Below, one piece after another: positions 8,316-19,181 of a stretch of DNA of 64,000 nucleotides (positions are counted from its first letter, which is position 1; every line of letters begins with the position of its first letter). Where the stretch lies: NCBI RefSeq assembly GCF_001598375.1, contig NZ_BCYV01000013.1, positions 124,001 through 188,000 on the forward strand, read 5' to 3'. The position numbers and the translations under genes are program-made. A model generated the notes under the pieces. The model was not told where the DNA came from. It was given only the letters and a program-made list of their open reading frames with translations, and did not search any database. This DNA comes from Novosphingobium capsulatum NBRC 12533. GTDB taxonomy: Bacteria; Pseudomonadota; Alphaproteobacteria; Sphingomonadales; Sphingomonadaceae.

Positions 8316-9652
8316 TCGTCCTCGATCGGCGCGTCGCCCCGCCGCTCGCGCCGCTTGCGGTCCCACCAGTCCAGCCGCTTGACGATCTCGCGCTCGAACC
8401 CGCGCTCGACCGGGCGATAGAATGCCTGGGCAGCCATCTCTTCGGGCCAATAGTCGGCGCCGGAGAAGCCATCGGCGGCATCATGGTCATAGGCATAGCC
8501 CTTGCCATAGCCGATGTCCTTCATCAGCTTGGTCGGAGCGTTGAGGATATGCGCCGGCGGGCTGAGCGATCCGGTATCGCGCGCGGCTTTCCATGCCGCC
8601 TTCATCGCGCCGTAGGCGGCGTTGGATTTGGGCGCGGTAGCGCAATAGAGGCAGGCCTGGACGATCGCCAGTTCCCCCTCGGGCGAGCCGAGGAAAGTGT
8701 AGGCGTCCTTTGCCGCTAGGCACTGAGTGAGCGCCTGAGGGTCGGCCAGGCCAATGTCTTCACTGGCAAAGCGCACCAGGCGGCGCAGCACGTACATCGG
8801 GTCTTCGCCCGCCACCAGCATGCGCGCCATCCAATAGAGCGCTGCCTGCGGATCGGACCCGCGCAACGATTTGTGCAGGGCGGAAATGAGATTGTAGTGC
8901 CCATCGCGGTCCTTGTCGTACACCGCCATGCGCCGCATCAGAAAGGTAGACAGGCCTTCGGGATCGAGCGGCGCCGGCAGATCGACATCGAGCAGCGTTT
9001 CGACTTGATTGAGCAGGAAGCGCCCATCGCCATCGGCCGAGGCGACCAGCGCCTCGCGCGCGGGTGGCGTGAGCGGCAGGGCAAGGCCGGTTTCCTCTTC
9101 CGCGCGGCGCAGCAGCTCTTCCAGCGCGGCGGCGTCGAGGCGGTGCAGGATCAGCACCTGCGCGCGGCTGAGCAGCGCGGCGTTGAGCGCAAAGCTGGGG
9201 TTTTCGGTGGTGGCACCGACCAGGGTGATCGTGCCGTTTTCCACCACTGGCAGGAAGCCATCCTGCTGCGCGCGGTTGAAGCGGTGGATCTCGTCCACGA
9301 ACAGCAGCGTGCGCCGCCCGGCCAGCGCCATGGCTTCGGCCTCGGCAAACAGCTTCTTCAGATCGGCCACGCCCGAAAAGATCGCGCTGATCGCGATGAA
9401 GCGCATGCCCACGGCATCGGCCAGCAGGCGTGCGATCGAGGTCTTGCCGGTGCCCGGCGGCCCCCACAGGATCATCGATGAGAGCTTGCCGGCGGCAACC
9501 ATGCGGCCGATCGCGCCTTCGGCCCCGGTGAGGTGGCCCTGGCCGATCACCTGGTCGAGCGCACGCGGGCGCAGCCTGTCGGCCAGCGGGCCGTGGTCAA
9601 GCGGCTGGGATCGCGGGGTTTCCTGAGGTGGCGGGGCAAACAGATCGGCCAT
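8312..9652 (-). CDS. rarA: Replication-associated recombination protein A (AAA+ ATPase)
   Basis: A 446-residue AAA+ ATPase of the RarA/MgsA/WRNIP1 family that acts at stalled forks. It has RPRALDQVIGQGHL near residue 28, Walker A WGPPGTGKTS (64-72), Walker B TLLFVDEIHRF, sensor 1 LVGATTENPSF and the C-terminal MgsA tetramerisation region (FLGSPEGELAIVQACLYCAT; WPEEMAAQAFYRPVERGFE). The N-terminus ADLFAPPP is standard for the family. It overlaps the DUF429-like gene by 4 nt. Its promoter must lie in the AT-rich stretch shared with the divergent padR-type gene. Confidence 0.96.
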   Translation of the reverse strand: MADLFAPPPQETPRSQPLDHGPLADRLRPRALDQVIGQGHLTGAEGAIGRMVAAGKLSSMILWGPPGTGKTSIARLLADAVGMRFIAISAIFSGVADLKKLFAEAEAMALAGRRTLLFVDEIHRFNRAQQDGFLPVVENGTITLVGATTENPSFALNAALLSRAQVLILHRLDAAALEELLRRAEEETGLALPLTPPAREALVASADGDGRFLLNQVETLLDVDLPAPLDPEGLSTFLMRRMAVYDKDRDGHYNLISALHKSLRGSDPQAALYWMARMLVAGEDPMYVLRRLVRFASEDIGLADPQALTQCLAAKDAYTFLGSPEGELAIVQACLYCATAPKSNAAYGAMKAAWKAARDTGSLSPPAHILNAPTKLMKDIGYGKGYAYDHDAADGFSGADYWPEEMAAQAFYRPVERGFEREIVKRLDWWDRKRRERRGDAPIEDE

Positions 9653-9724
9653 GCGGCACCGAGATAGGGCCTGCGCGTGAAAATTTCTCGAAAAATTTTA
9701 ACCGGGGTCTTGTGTAGATGCTAT

Positions 9725-9738
9725 TAAGATATATCTTA
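9725..9738. promoter_or_regulatory. Perfect 14-bp palindrome, probable PadR-family operator
   Basis: TAAGATATATCTTA is its own reverse complement and stands out as AT-rich in GC-rich DNA, 20 nt before the start of the padR-type gene. A possible promoter, TTGTGT at 9710-9715 and TATCTT at 9732-9737 with a 16-nt spacer, would overlap it, so binding would block transcription. Autorepression is usual in this family; the assignment here is inference. Confidence 0.6.
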
Positions 9739-9758
9739 GCTGCATCGTGAGGAAAGGA

Positions 9759-10484
9759 ATGACGATGCGATTTGATAGTGAACGCCCCGCACGGGGCAAG
9801 TTCGGTGGCTGGCGCGGAAGCGCTGGCGAAGGCCATGGTGGCCACTGTGGCGGCGGCCGGTTCGGCGAGCGCCTGGCGCGCAAGTTTGCCGGCCGTTTTG
9901 ACGATGAAGGTGGTCCTTTCGGTGGAGGCCCCTTTGATGGTGGCCCCTTCGGCGGCGGCCCGTTTGGTGGCGGTCGGGGCGGGCGCGGCGGCGGCGGGCC
10001 GTTCGGCCGTGGCCGGGGTGGCCGTGGGCGCATGTTCGCCGCTGGCGAATTGCGCCTCTTGCTGCTGAGCCTGGTGGCCGAGCAGGACCGCCACGGCTAT
10101 GAACTGATCAAGGCCGTGGAAGACCTGACCGGCGGGCAATATGCCCCGAGCCCGGGCGTGGTCTATCCCACCCTGGCCCTGCTGGTGGACGAAGGCCTGA
10201 TTGCCGAAGCAGCGGGTGAAGGCACGCGCAAGGCGTTTACCGCGACCGAGGCCGGCCGCGCCGAACTGGCGGGCAAGACCGAGGAACTCAAGGTCATCGT
10301 CGATCGGCTGACCAGCTTGGCCCAGGCCGGCGCCCGCGAGGCCAGCCCGCCGGTGCGCCGCGCCTTTGCCAACCTGGCGTTGGCGTTGCGGCAACGCGTG
10401 GCGGGCGGTTCGTTCGACAACGACACGGCGCTCGCGGTGGCCGATATCCTGGATGAGGCCGCGCGTAAGATCGAGCGGCTGTGA
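9759..10484 (+). CDS. PadR-family transcriptional regulator with Gly/His-rich leader
   Basis: A 241-residue regulator. Residues 1-92 are a low-complexity leader with HGGHC at 26-30 and repeats of GGGPF (about 51-72), ending in Arg/Gly-rich sequence. From residue 94 it has the PadR winged helix (LRLLLLSLVAEQDRHGYELI, SPGVVYPTLALLVDEGLI) and then a C-terminal helical dimerisation part. The build resembles YqjI of E. coli, whose His-rich leader binds iron or nickel, so metal sensing is a reasonable guess. GAGGAAAGGA lies just before 9759; an ATG at 9765 is an alternative start. The 14-bp palindrome at 9725-9738 is a likely self-regulatory site. Confidence 0.85.
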   Translation: MTMRFDSERPARGKFGGWRGSAGEGHGGHCGGGRFGERLARKFAGRFDDEGGPFGGGPFDGGPFGGGPFGGGRGGRGGGGPFGRGRGGRGRMFAAGELRLLLLSLVAEQDRHGYELIKAVEDLTGGQYAPSPGVVYPTLALLVDEGLIAEAAGEGTRKAFTATEAGRAELAGKTEELKVIVDRLTSLAQAGAREASPPVRRAFANLALALRQRVAGGSFDNDTALAVADILDEAARKIERL

Positions 10485-10492
10485 CGACACCA

Positions 10493-10522
10493 CGCCGGAG
10501 TGGCCAACAGGCCGCTCCGGCG
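10493..10522 (+). terminator. GC-rich hairpin after the padR-type gene
   Basis: CGCCGGAG-t-GGCC, loop AACA, GGCC-g-CTCCGGCG form a nearly perfect 12-bp stem 9 nt past the stop codon. No T run follows, so its efficiency as an intrinsic terminator is uncertain. Confidence 0.5.
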
Positions 10523-10610
10523 CCTTGGTGGGGGACACGATTGGAATTGCCAGACAGTTTGCGTCGCTTTAAGTCCGGGGCAGACTTGAAAGTACGTGAT
10601 CCTGCCAGTG

Positions 10611-12236
10611 ATGCCTGTAACCGATGAACCCATTGCCCGGTTGCACGCGGCCGAGATCGCGGCGTTTCCTTCCAATGAACTGATCACCACGCGCTGGCTC
10701 CAGGCCAAGTGGCTCTGGCTGGTCGCGATGCTGCTGGCCGCATTGCCGCTGGCCCTGCCGCCCGTGGTGCCGCTGACCGACCTGGCGGGCCATCTCGGGC
10801 ACTATGCGGTGCAGGTCGATCATGGTCGCTCGGCCGACCTCAGCAGATGGTACAGCTTTCACTGGAACCTTATCCCCAATCTTGGGGTCGATCTCGTCAT
10901 GGAAGTGCTGGCGCCGTGGCTGGGCCTTGAGCCAGCCTTGCGGGTGGTTGCCGTCGCCATTCCGGTGTTGCAGGTTCTGGGGATTTTCTGCCTGGCGCGC
11001 AGCCTGCATGGCCGGATCACGCCGCTCGTGCTGTTTGCGCTGCCTTTGGCCTACAGCTATCCATTGCAGTTCGGCTTCCTCAACTTTGCCTTGGGCCAGG
11101 CGCTTGCAACCCTCGCCCTGGCGCTGTGGATTGCCATGAGGCGGCGCGGCTGGATTGCGGCGCGCTGGGCGCTGTTCATCCCGGTTTCCGCATTGCTGTG
11201 GACGTGCCACTTGGTGGCCTGGGTTCTGCTGTGTGTGTTTGCCGGCATGGATGAACTTGCCCGGCGCTGGCAGCCCGATGCATCGCGCAAGGGCAGGTGG
11301 CGCGCGCTGTGCCGGGCTGGCTGGGATGCTGGGCTGGCGGCCAGTTGCCTGGCTGCGCCGCTGATCTTGCGGATCGTCTGGCCGCTGCCACCCAGCGGAC
11401 ATGGGCCGACCGAGGATTTCTTCAACCCCGCGCTCAAGCTCACCTACCCGTTGATGCCGCTGCGCGATCGCTGGCTCGTGTGGGACGTGGCGGGCGCCAT
11501 GTTGCTGTTGGGACTGGTGTGGTGGGGGCTGCGCCGCACAGGTGGGGACCGCGCCAGGCGTGTGGGCACCATGGGTTTGTGGTGGGGGTGCGCCGTTCTG
11601 GCCCTGGCCTATGTCCTGCTGCCCGCCACGTTGATCGGTGCCAGCCTGGTCGACATGCGGCTTGTACCCATTATGCTGATGGTGGCGCTGGTTGCGGCTT
11701 CGCCACGCTACCCGGATTCCGGCTGGCTGCGCTGGGCAAGTCTGGCATGGCTGGGGGTGGGATTTGCCGTTGCGCGCCTGCTGGGCAATGTCCTTAGTCT
11801 ATGGCTGGCCGGGCAAACCATGGCGTCAGACCTGGTGGCGCTTGATGCGGTGCCGCGCGGCAGGCGCGTTGCGTCGCTGGTGCTCGAAAGCTGCAATGTA
11901 TCGATCCTGCCATGGCAGCGAGAGCGGCGCACACATCTGGGTGGCTATGCCATCGCGCGGCGCCATGCCTTTTCCAACGAGCAATGGATGGTGCCCGGCG
12001 GCCATCTGCTCCAGGTAAAGGCGCCATTGGCTGGGGCATTTGCCACCGACGATTCCGAATTCGCCAAACCCGATGACTGCGCCAAGCCCAACACGATCAG
12101 CCAGCGCCTGGCGCAGCTGCCGCGCGCGGCGTTCGATTACGTCTGGATCATCGATACGGCTGCCGTGCGTCCGGTGGCCGGCGCGGTGCCGGTGCGGCGC
12201 ACGCCCGGCAGCGTGCTCTATCGCATCGTGCGCTGA
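10611..12236 (+). CDS. Polytopic membrane protein, unknown (possible GT-C-like)
   Basis: About 541 residues with roughly nine hydrophobic helices (for example WLWLVAMLLAALPLALPPVV and WALFIPVSALLWTCHLVAWV) and a soluble C-terminal part of about 120 residues. The loop after helix 1 (PLTDLAGHLGHYAVQVDHGR) carries acidic residues like the first periplasmic loop of GT-C glycosyltransferases that use lipid-linked sugars, but no family is confidently recognised. It is convergent with a GT4 glycosyltransferase gene, 14 nt apart. The ATG at 10611 has no clear ribosome site; a GTG at 10596 is also possible. Confidence 0.6.
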   Translation: MPVTDEPIARLHAAEIAAFPSNELITTRWLQAKWLWLVAMLLAALPLALPPVVPLTDLAGHLGHYAVQVDHGRSADLSRWYSFHWNLIPNLGVDLVMEVLAPWLGLEPALRVVAVAIPVLQVLGIFCLARSLHGRITPLVLFALPLAYSYPLQFGFLNFALGQALATLALALWIAMRRRGWIAARWALFIPVSALLWTCHLVAWVLLCVFAGMDELARRWQPDASRKGRWRALCRAGWDAGLAASCLAAPLILRIVWPLPPSGHGPTEDFFNPALKLTYPLMPLRDRWLVWDVAGAMLLLGLVWWGLRRTGGDRARRVGTMGLWWGCAVLALAYVLLPATLIGASLVDMRLVPIMLMVALVAASPRYPDSGWLRWASLAWLGVGFAVARLLGNVLSLWLAGQTMASDLVALDAVPRGRRVASLVLESCNVSILPWQRERRTHLGGYAIARRHAFSNEQWMVPGGHLLQVKAPLAGAFATDDSEFAKPDDCAKPNTISQRLAQLPRAAFDYVWIIDTAAVRPVAGAVPVRRTPGSVLYRIVR

Positions 12237-12250
12237 AGGCACGCCGCTGA

Positions 12251-13480
12251 CTATTTGCGTGTGCGCTTCTGCCGTACCAGGCGAACATAGGTATCGGCCA
12301 CAGCCTGGTTGATGCGGTCCCAGCTGAATTCCTGGGCGCGCAGTTCACCCGCCGCGCCATGCTGCGCACGCAGCTGCGGATTTTCCACGTAGGCGCGCAG
12401 TGCTTCGGCAAACTGATGCACCGCGCCCGGCGTGATCAGGCGGCCGGAGACATGATCGTCGACCAGGCTCTGGCTGCCGGTGGCGGCAGACGCCACCACG
12501 GGCAGGGCGCAGGCCATCGCCTCGAGCGTGACATTGCCGAACGTCTCGGTGACGGAAGGGAAAAACAACACGTCCATGCTGGCCACGCCCCGGCCCAGAT
12601 CCGCGCCAGACAGGAAGCCGGCGAATACCGCGTCGGGCAGGCGGGTTTCCAGCCATTCGCGCGCCGGACCTTCGCCGATCACCAGCACGCGGAACTTGGC
12701 GCCGCGTCGCTTCAATTCGTCGATCGCGTCGGAAAAGACGTCGAGCCCCTTTTCCATCACCAGGCGGCTGAAAATGCCGATCACCACATCGTCATCGGCC
12801 AGGCCCAGCGATCGGCGCCATTCCATGCTGCGCCTCTCGGGCGTGAAGATGTCGCGATCGACCCCGCGTGACCAGATGCCGATGTCATAGTTCATGCGCT
12901 GCTCGCGCAGCACCTGGGCCATGGATTCCGACGGGGCAACCAGCGCGTCGCAGCGGCGATAGAACCGGCGCAGCATGGCTTCGATCACCGGTTCCAGCCA
13001 GGCCATGTTGTAATAGCGGAAATAGGTTTCGAACCGGGTGTGCACCGAGGCCAGCACCGGCAGGCTGCGCCGGCGCGCCCAGGTGACCACGCGGTGGGCG
13101 GCAACATCGGGCGACGAGACATGGACGACATGCGGATCGAACGCGACCAGATCGCGGCGCACCCGGCCCGACAGCGCGATCGGCACGCGATATTCGCCGC
13201 GGCCCGGCACGGCCAGGGCAGGAATGCCGATCAGCGTGCCGGTGGGCTCGAACGCCGGATTTTCCACCTTGGGCGAATAGACCCGCACTTGTGCACCCTG
13301 GCGCATAAGATGCCCGACCAGGCGATTGAGTGCCTGGTTGGCGCCATCGCGTACATAGTTGTAGTTGCCGCTGAACAGCGCGATGCGCAGCCCGTCGAGC
13401 CGGCCAGTGGCCGTCATGGTACGAAGATCAAGTGCCTGAGGATCAGGTGTGGTCTGGTTCACGGGGTGGGAACTCGTCAT
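12251..13480 (-). CDS. GT4-family glycosyltransferase
   Basis: A 409-residue GT-B-fold glycosyltransferase. The N-terminal domain begins LRIALFSGNYNYVRDGANQA after a short extension and has HVSSPDVAAHRVV and SVHTRFETYFRYYN. The C-terminal domain binds the sugar nucleotide (IGIFSRLVMEKGLDVF, VIGEGPAREWLE) and has the E-x7-E motif in TETFGNVTLEAMA. The family includes GDP-mannose-dependent alpha-mannosyltransferases and SqdX-type enzymes; donor and acceptor are not determinable here. The frame is open to 13546, but 13480 gives a more usual length; a start at 13417 is possible as well. Confidence 0.85.
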   Translation of the reverse strand: MTSSHPVNQTTPDPQALDLRTMTATGRLDGLRIALFSGNYNYVRDGANQALNRLVGHLMRQGAQVRVYSPKVENPAFEPTGTLIGIPALAVPGRGEYRVPIALSGRVRRDLVAFDPHVVHVSSPDVAAHRVVTWARRRSLPVLASVHTRFETYFRYYNMAWLEPVIEAMLRRFYRRCDALVAPSESMAQVLREQRMNYDIGIWSRGVDRDIFTPERRSMEWRRSLGLADDDVVIGIFSRLVMEKGLDVFSDAIDELKRRGAKFRVLVIGEGPAREWLETRLPDAVFAGFLSGADLGRGVASMDVLFFPSVTETFGNVTLEAMACALPVVASAATGSQSLVDDHVSGRLITPGAVHQFAEALRAYVENPQLRAQHGAAGELRAQEFSWDRINQAVADTYVRLVRQKRTRK

Positions 13481-13553
13481 GGCGGCGCCATAGCGGGCGC
13501 GGGCCGGGATGGCGAGAGGCCGGCGCGACAAATGCCAAGGCGCCAAATGGCAA

Positions 13554-13583
13554 CGCGCCCGCCGGACTGGTCCGACGGGCGCG
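13554..13583. terminator. Strong GC hairpin between the small secreted-protein and GT4 genes
   Basis: CGCGCCCG...CGGGCGCG with an inner CGGAC-TGG-TCCG arm gives a long, nearly continuous stem. It lies 35 nt past the stop of the leftward gene ending at 13618. No T run follows on that strand, so a termination role is plausible but unproven. Confidence 0.4.
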
Positions 13584-13617
13584 CCTGTCAGGGTTTCACG
13601 CTATGCTGGCGGCGGGT

Positions 13618-13992
13618 TTACCAGCCGCGATGCCAGCGCGGATAACCGCCATAACCGTAATAAGCCGGGCCGCTGCGATAGACTTCGCGATAGACATATG
13701 TCCGCGGGGGCGGCGGCGGCGGGGCATAATAGCCGCCATAATAGGCCGGGCCTTCATAGTAATAGCTCGGCGGCGGGGGCGGCGGGGCATAGCCTTCTTC
13801 CACCACATAGCCGCGGTGCGGATGGTCCGACGCGATCGCAGCACCCACGGCCAGGCCCAGGATGCCGGCGCCAATCGCCAGACCGGCGCCACCGCCACCA
13901 CGATGCCAGCCATGGGCCTCTGCCGGGGCGGCAGTGGCCATCACGGTGGCGCCCAGGGCGCCGGCCAGCAGAACCTTGCTCAAAAGCTTCAT
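13618..13992 (-). CDS. Small exported Gly/Tyr/Pro-rich protein
   Basis: A 124-residue protein with a clear signal peptide (MKLLSKVLLAGALGATVMAT, cleavage expected after APAEA). The mature part has a glycine helix-like segment (GAGLAIGAGILGLAVGAAIA) that may be membrane-embedded, then two poly-Pro tracts (PPPPPP) and Tyr/Gly-rich repeats (YYYEGPAYYGGYYAPPPPPP). GGAGAC precedes the ATG at 13992. Such proteins are common in sphingomonads as cell-envelope or stress-induced hypothetical proteins; function unknown. Confidence 0.7.
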   Translation of the reverse strand: MKLLSKVLLAGALGATVMATAAPAEAHGWHRGGGGAGLAIGAGILGLAVGAAIASDHPHRGYVVEEGYAPPPPPPSYYYEGPAYYGGYYAPPPPPPRTYVYREVYRSGPAYYGYGGYPRWHRGW

Positions 13993-14118
13993 GGCTCGTC
14001 TCCAACCCGCTGCCTTGTCCAAAAGAGCCTCATGCTCGCAGCGGGGTTCGTTGCAGCAACCTTATGCAACACGCGCTGAACCGGCGATGAAACCTTTGTT
14101 CAGGCAATGACAGACATG

Positions 14119-14153
14119 AAAAAAGGCGCCCCGTTGCCGGAGCGCCCCTTTTC
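14119..14153 (-). terminator. Intrinsic terminator of typA
   Basis: On the reverse strand a GGCGC...GCGCC hairpin is followed by TTTTTT (14119-14124), 35-70 nt past the typA stop. This has both stem and T run of a rho-independent terminator. Confidence 0.75.
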
Positions 14154-14187
14154 GCTGATCATGCCTGGCCCGCAAAGGGCCGCAAAA

Positions 14188-16029
<1,842 letters not shown>

Positions 16030-16378
16030 GAAAGGCTTTCTTCGACAGACCGTAACGTGCGGCCGGGATACTGGAGCTTGCAGCAGGCGCTGTGTCGGGA
16101 AGATCCCGTCATCTCGGTTCTGGCCGCACTTGGGCGCGCGCTTACTCGTTATTGTGCGTTGCCACAAGGGCGACTGGCAAAAGAGCCGGCCGCGATGATG
16201 TGGCGCAGGCGCAACAGTACCGCCAAAACGCCGCCAAATCCGGCCGAAATGCCCGGAAATGACATGGATTGCGGTTTATGGCCGAATGTAACCGCGCTAG
16301 CAAAAGGACGCGGCGAGGCTGCGCGACACGGGGGGTGTTGCCATCCGCGCCGTCAACAGGGCGCGCATACCACAAGAC
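16030..16378. other. Intergenic region between divergent typA and a TonB receptor gene
   Basis: 349 nt with no supportable gene. It must hold the promoters of both neighbours. No strong palindrome, repeat or known riboswitch was recognised by eye. Confidence 0.5.
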
Positions 16379-19051
16379 ATGCAGGGTCGGGGCGAACACA
16401 ACGAGGATGCACGGCGTTGCCGGCTTGCGGTAAACCGCAAGCTGCTGATTACGGCCGCTTGGCTGCCGCTTGGCCTAGCCATCGCGCCCACCGCCCATGC
16501 TGCCGACGATGGCCCGGCCGACGTGGCCGCAAGCGGCGAGGAGGCAGATGGCACTATCGTCGTTACCGCCACCAAGCGCGCAGCCAGCCTGGAAGACGTG
16601 CCGGTGGCGGTCAGCGTGGCCAGCGGCGAGGCCATCGCGCGGGCACAGATCCGCGATCTGAAAGACCTGACCAGCCTGGTGCCCTCGCTGTCGATGCAGC
16701 AGTTGCAGAGCCCGGCCAACGTCAACATCTACATCCGTGGCTTTGGCAACGGCGCCAACAACAGCGGAATCGAACCCTCGGTCGGGGTATTCGTCGATGG
16801 CGTCTATCGCTCGCGCACGGCAGCGCAGATTGCCGATCTGCCCGATGTGGAGCAGGTGGAAGTCTTGCGCGGCCCGCAATCCACGCTGTTCGGCAAAAAC
16901 GCGTCGGCCGGGGTCATCTCGATCATTACGCGCCTGCCGCAGTTTACGCCCGGCGCGGATTTCGAGGCGAGCTATGGCAACTATAACGCCCAGGTGTTCA
17001 AGGGTTTGGTCACTGGTCCCTTGACCGATACCCTGGCGGTGAGCGTGGCGGCCGGGCGCAACCGGCGCGACGGCTTTATCGTCGATCCCGATAGCGGCCA
17101 GCGCAGCAACGGCCGCAACCGCTGGTTCGTGCGCGGCCAGGCGCTGTGGCAGCCCGGCGATGATCTGTCGCTGCGGGTGATCGGCGATTACGGCCTGATC
17201 GACGAGGTGTGCTGCGCGCCGGTCAATGTCCAGTCCTCTGCCGCGACCCAGGCGGTCTTGGCGATCGGCGGCAAGGTCAATGCGCCCGATGCGATCTATG
17301 CCGATCAGGCCTGGTGGAATTTCGATTCGACCAACCGCATCGCCAACTACGGCTTTTCCGGTCAGCTCGACTACAAGGCCAGCCGGTTCAAGCTGACGGC
17401 GATTTCGGCGTGGCGGCGGCTGACCTCGGCCACCAACCAGGATTCCGATTTCACCAGCGGTCAAATGCTGGCGCGCAATGCCCAAGACCTGACGCTGTCG
17501 ACCTTTACCGAGGAACTGCGCCTGGCGACCGACCTGCCCGGGCCGTTCAACGCGCTCGCCGGGGTCTATTACTTCAACGAGACGCTCGACCAGCGCAATG
17601 CCATCGCCTTTGGCCAGGACATGCGCGCCTATGCCAACCTGCTGGTGCAGGGGGCGAGTGCCGGAGCATTGAGCGTGCCGTTGCTGGAGCAGGTGCTGGG
17701 CGGGCTGGAAGGCGATCCGGCCCGCTATGCCGGGCGCTTTTTTGCCGGCGGGCAAGGTTCCAACGAACGCTATCGCCTGCGTAACCAGGCGTTTTCCGCC
17801 TTTTTCCAAGGCGATCTCAAGCTTGGTGGCGCGCTGACGCTGACCGCGGGCGCTGCGTTCACCAGTGATACCAAGCGCTATACGATCGCCGGGACAACCA
17901 CCGACGCGTTTGCCGGCGTGGATCTTGACGGGCGCGCCTATGCCCCGTTCCGGCAGCAACTGCTGGCCGCCGCCGGCTTTCGCGCGCGTGGCGTGAATTT
18001 CCAGAATCCGGCGGCGATCGCCGCCTTTGCCCATGCCGATCCCCAGGGCTATGCCGCGATCCTGCGCGGCGCGGCGACCGATGCCAACAATCCGGCGGCC
18101 AATCCGCTTGGCGCCCTGCGCGCCCTGCAGCTGTTCCCGCCCTATGTGAACGTGCCCAACGCGGTGGAGCCAGGGCGCACGCATGACCAGCGCGTGACCT
18201 GGACGGCGCGCGCCACCGTCAAGCTGAATGCGCATATGCATGGCTATGCCAGCGTCGCCACCGGGTTCAAGGCCAGTTCGATCAACCTGTCGCGCGACAG
18301 CCGTCCGTTTCCGGCCGACCAGGCCGCGTTGGAGGGAGCAGGCCTGGCCCAGGTCAACCAGACCTATGCCACCCGCTTTGCCGGGCCTGAACGCACGACC
18401 GTTTACGAGCTGGGCCTCAAGGCGCAGTGGGGGCTGGCCACCGCCAATATCGCGGTATTTCAGCAGACTATCAGCGGCTTTCAGTCCAACGTCTTTACCG
18501 GCACTGGTTTCGCGCTGGTCAACGCTGGCAAGGAGCGCGTGCGCGGGGTGGAAGTGGAAACCGTGCTGCGCCCGGCAGCAGGCCTGACGCTTTCAGGCAG
18601 CGCGACCTGGCTCGATCCGCTGTACCAGGATTTCACGATGTCCGCGGTCGGCGATCTGTCTGGCCGCAGGCCGGCCAGCATTCCGGCGCTGTCTTTCACG
18701 CTTGCCGGGCAATACGAACATTCCTTGGGCCGCAACGCGCGCCTGTTCGTGCGCAGTGATTTCCATCACGAAAGCCCGGTGATCACGGAAGAGGGGCTGC
18801 CCGGTTTCCTCGATCTGGGCACGGCTGCGGCCATTGCCGCGTCCGCGCAGTACAAGCGCCGCATTGACGAGGTGAACGCCGCGCTGGGCCTGACCCCCGG
18901 CGCCCGCACCGAATTTACGCTGTGGGCGCGCAACCTGACCAACAACCGCACACTGACCAAGGTTTTCGATTCGGTGGCCCAGCCTCTGGCAATTTCGGGT
19001 TACACCAACCAGCCGCGCACCTATGGTGCATCGGTGCGTTATCGCTTCTAA
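16379..19051 (+). CDS. TonB-dependent outer-membrane receptor
   Basis: An 890-residue receptor with a signal sequence (LLITAAWLPLGLAIAPTAHA) and a TonB-box-like strand (GTIVVTATKRAASLEDVPVA). The plug domain follows (NIYIRGFGNGANNSGIEPSV, VEVLRGPQSTLFGKNASAGV), then a large beta-barrel ending in aromatic RTYGASVRYRF. This kind is the sphingomonad receptor class annotated as pesticin/ferric-type receptors; the substrate cannot be deduced. The start at 16379 puts about 20 residues before the hydrophobic core, so a later start is possible, though no better codon is seen. No transporter partner is adjacent. A terminator follows. Confidence 0.92.
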   Translation: MQGRGEHNEDARRCRLAVNRKLLITAAWLPLGLAIAPTAHAADDGPADVAASGEEADGTIVVTATKRAASLEDVPVAVSVASGEAIARAQIRDLKDLTSLVPSLSMQQLQSPANVNIYIRGFGNGANNSGIEPSVGVFVDGVYRSRTAAQIADLPDVEQVEVLRGPQSTLFGKNASAGVISIITRLPQFTPGADFEASYGNYNAQVFKGLVTGPLTDTLAVSVAAGRNRRDGFIVDPDSGQRSNGRNRWFVRGQALWQPGDDLSLRVIGDYGLIDEVCCAPVNVQSSAATQAVLAIGGKVNAPDAIYADQAWWNFDSTNRIANYGFSGQLDYKASRFKLTAISAWRRLTSATNQDSDFTSGQMLARNAQDLTLSTFTEELRLATDLPGPFNALAGVYYFNETLDQRNAIAFGQDMRAYANLLVQGASAGALSVPLLEQVLGGLEGDPARYAGRFFAGGQGSNERYRLRNQAFSAFFQGDLKLGGALTLTAGAAFTSDTKRYTIAGTTTDAFAGVDLDGRAYAPFRQQLLAAAGFRARGVNFQNPAAIAAFAHADPQGYAAILRGAATDANNPAANPLGALRALQLFPPYVNVPNAVEPGRTHDQRVTWTARATVKLNAHMHGYASVATGFKASSINLSRDSRPFPADQAALEGAGLAQVNQTYATRFAGPERTTVYELGLKAQWGLATANIAVFQQTISGFQSNVFTGTGFALVNAGKERVRGVEVETVLRPAAGLTLSGSATWLDPLYQDFTMSAVGDLSGRRPASIPALSFTLAGQYEHSLGRNARLFVRSDFHHESPVITEEGLPGFLDLGTAAAIAASAQYKRRIDEVNAALGLTPGARTEFTLWARNLTNNRTLTKVFDSVAQPLAISGYTNQPRTYGASVRYRF

Positions 19052-19076
19052 CCCGGACGCGAAGCGCAAGACTTGC

Positions 19077-19105
19077 AAGGGGGCTGCCTGGCGGCCCCCT
19101 TTTTC
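19077..19105 (+). terminator. Intrinsic terminator of the TonB receptor gene
   Basis: AAGGGGGC (19077-19084) pairs with GCCCCCTT (19094-19101) and runs into TTTTT, 26 nt after the stop codon. Confidence 0.85.
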
Positions 19106-19181
19106 TTGTCATGTCGATATTTTTCTGGCTGTTTGCCCATGGCGACCAACCGGCATCGGCCGGTGAGCGATGGGGGTATTC

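Noticed and set aside
16475..18241. 588-codon leftward open frame opposite the TonB receptor
   Set aside because: Shadow of the receptor gene: no domain, Arg/Gly/His-biased composition.
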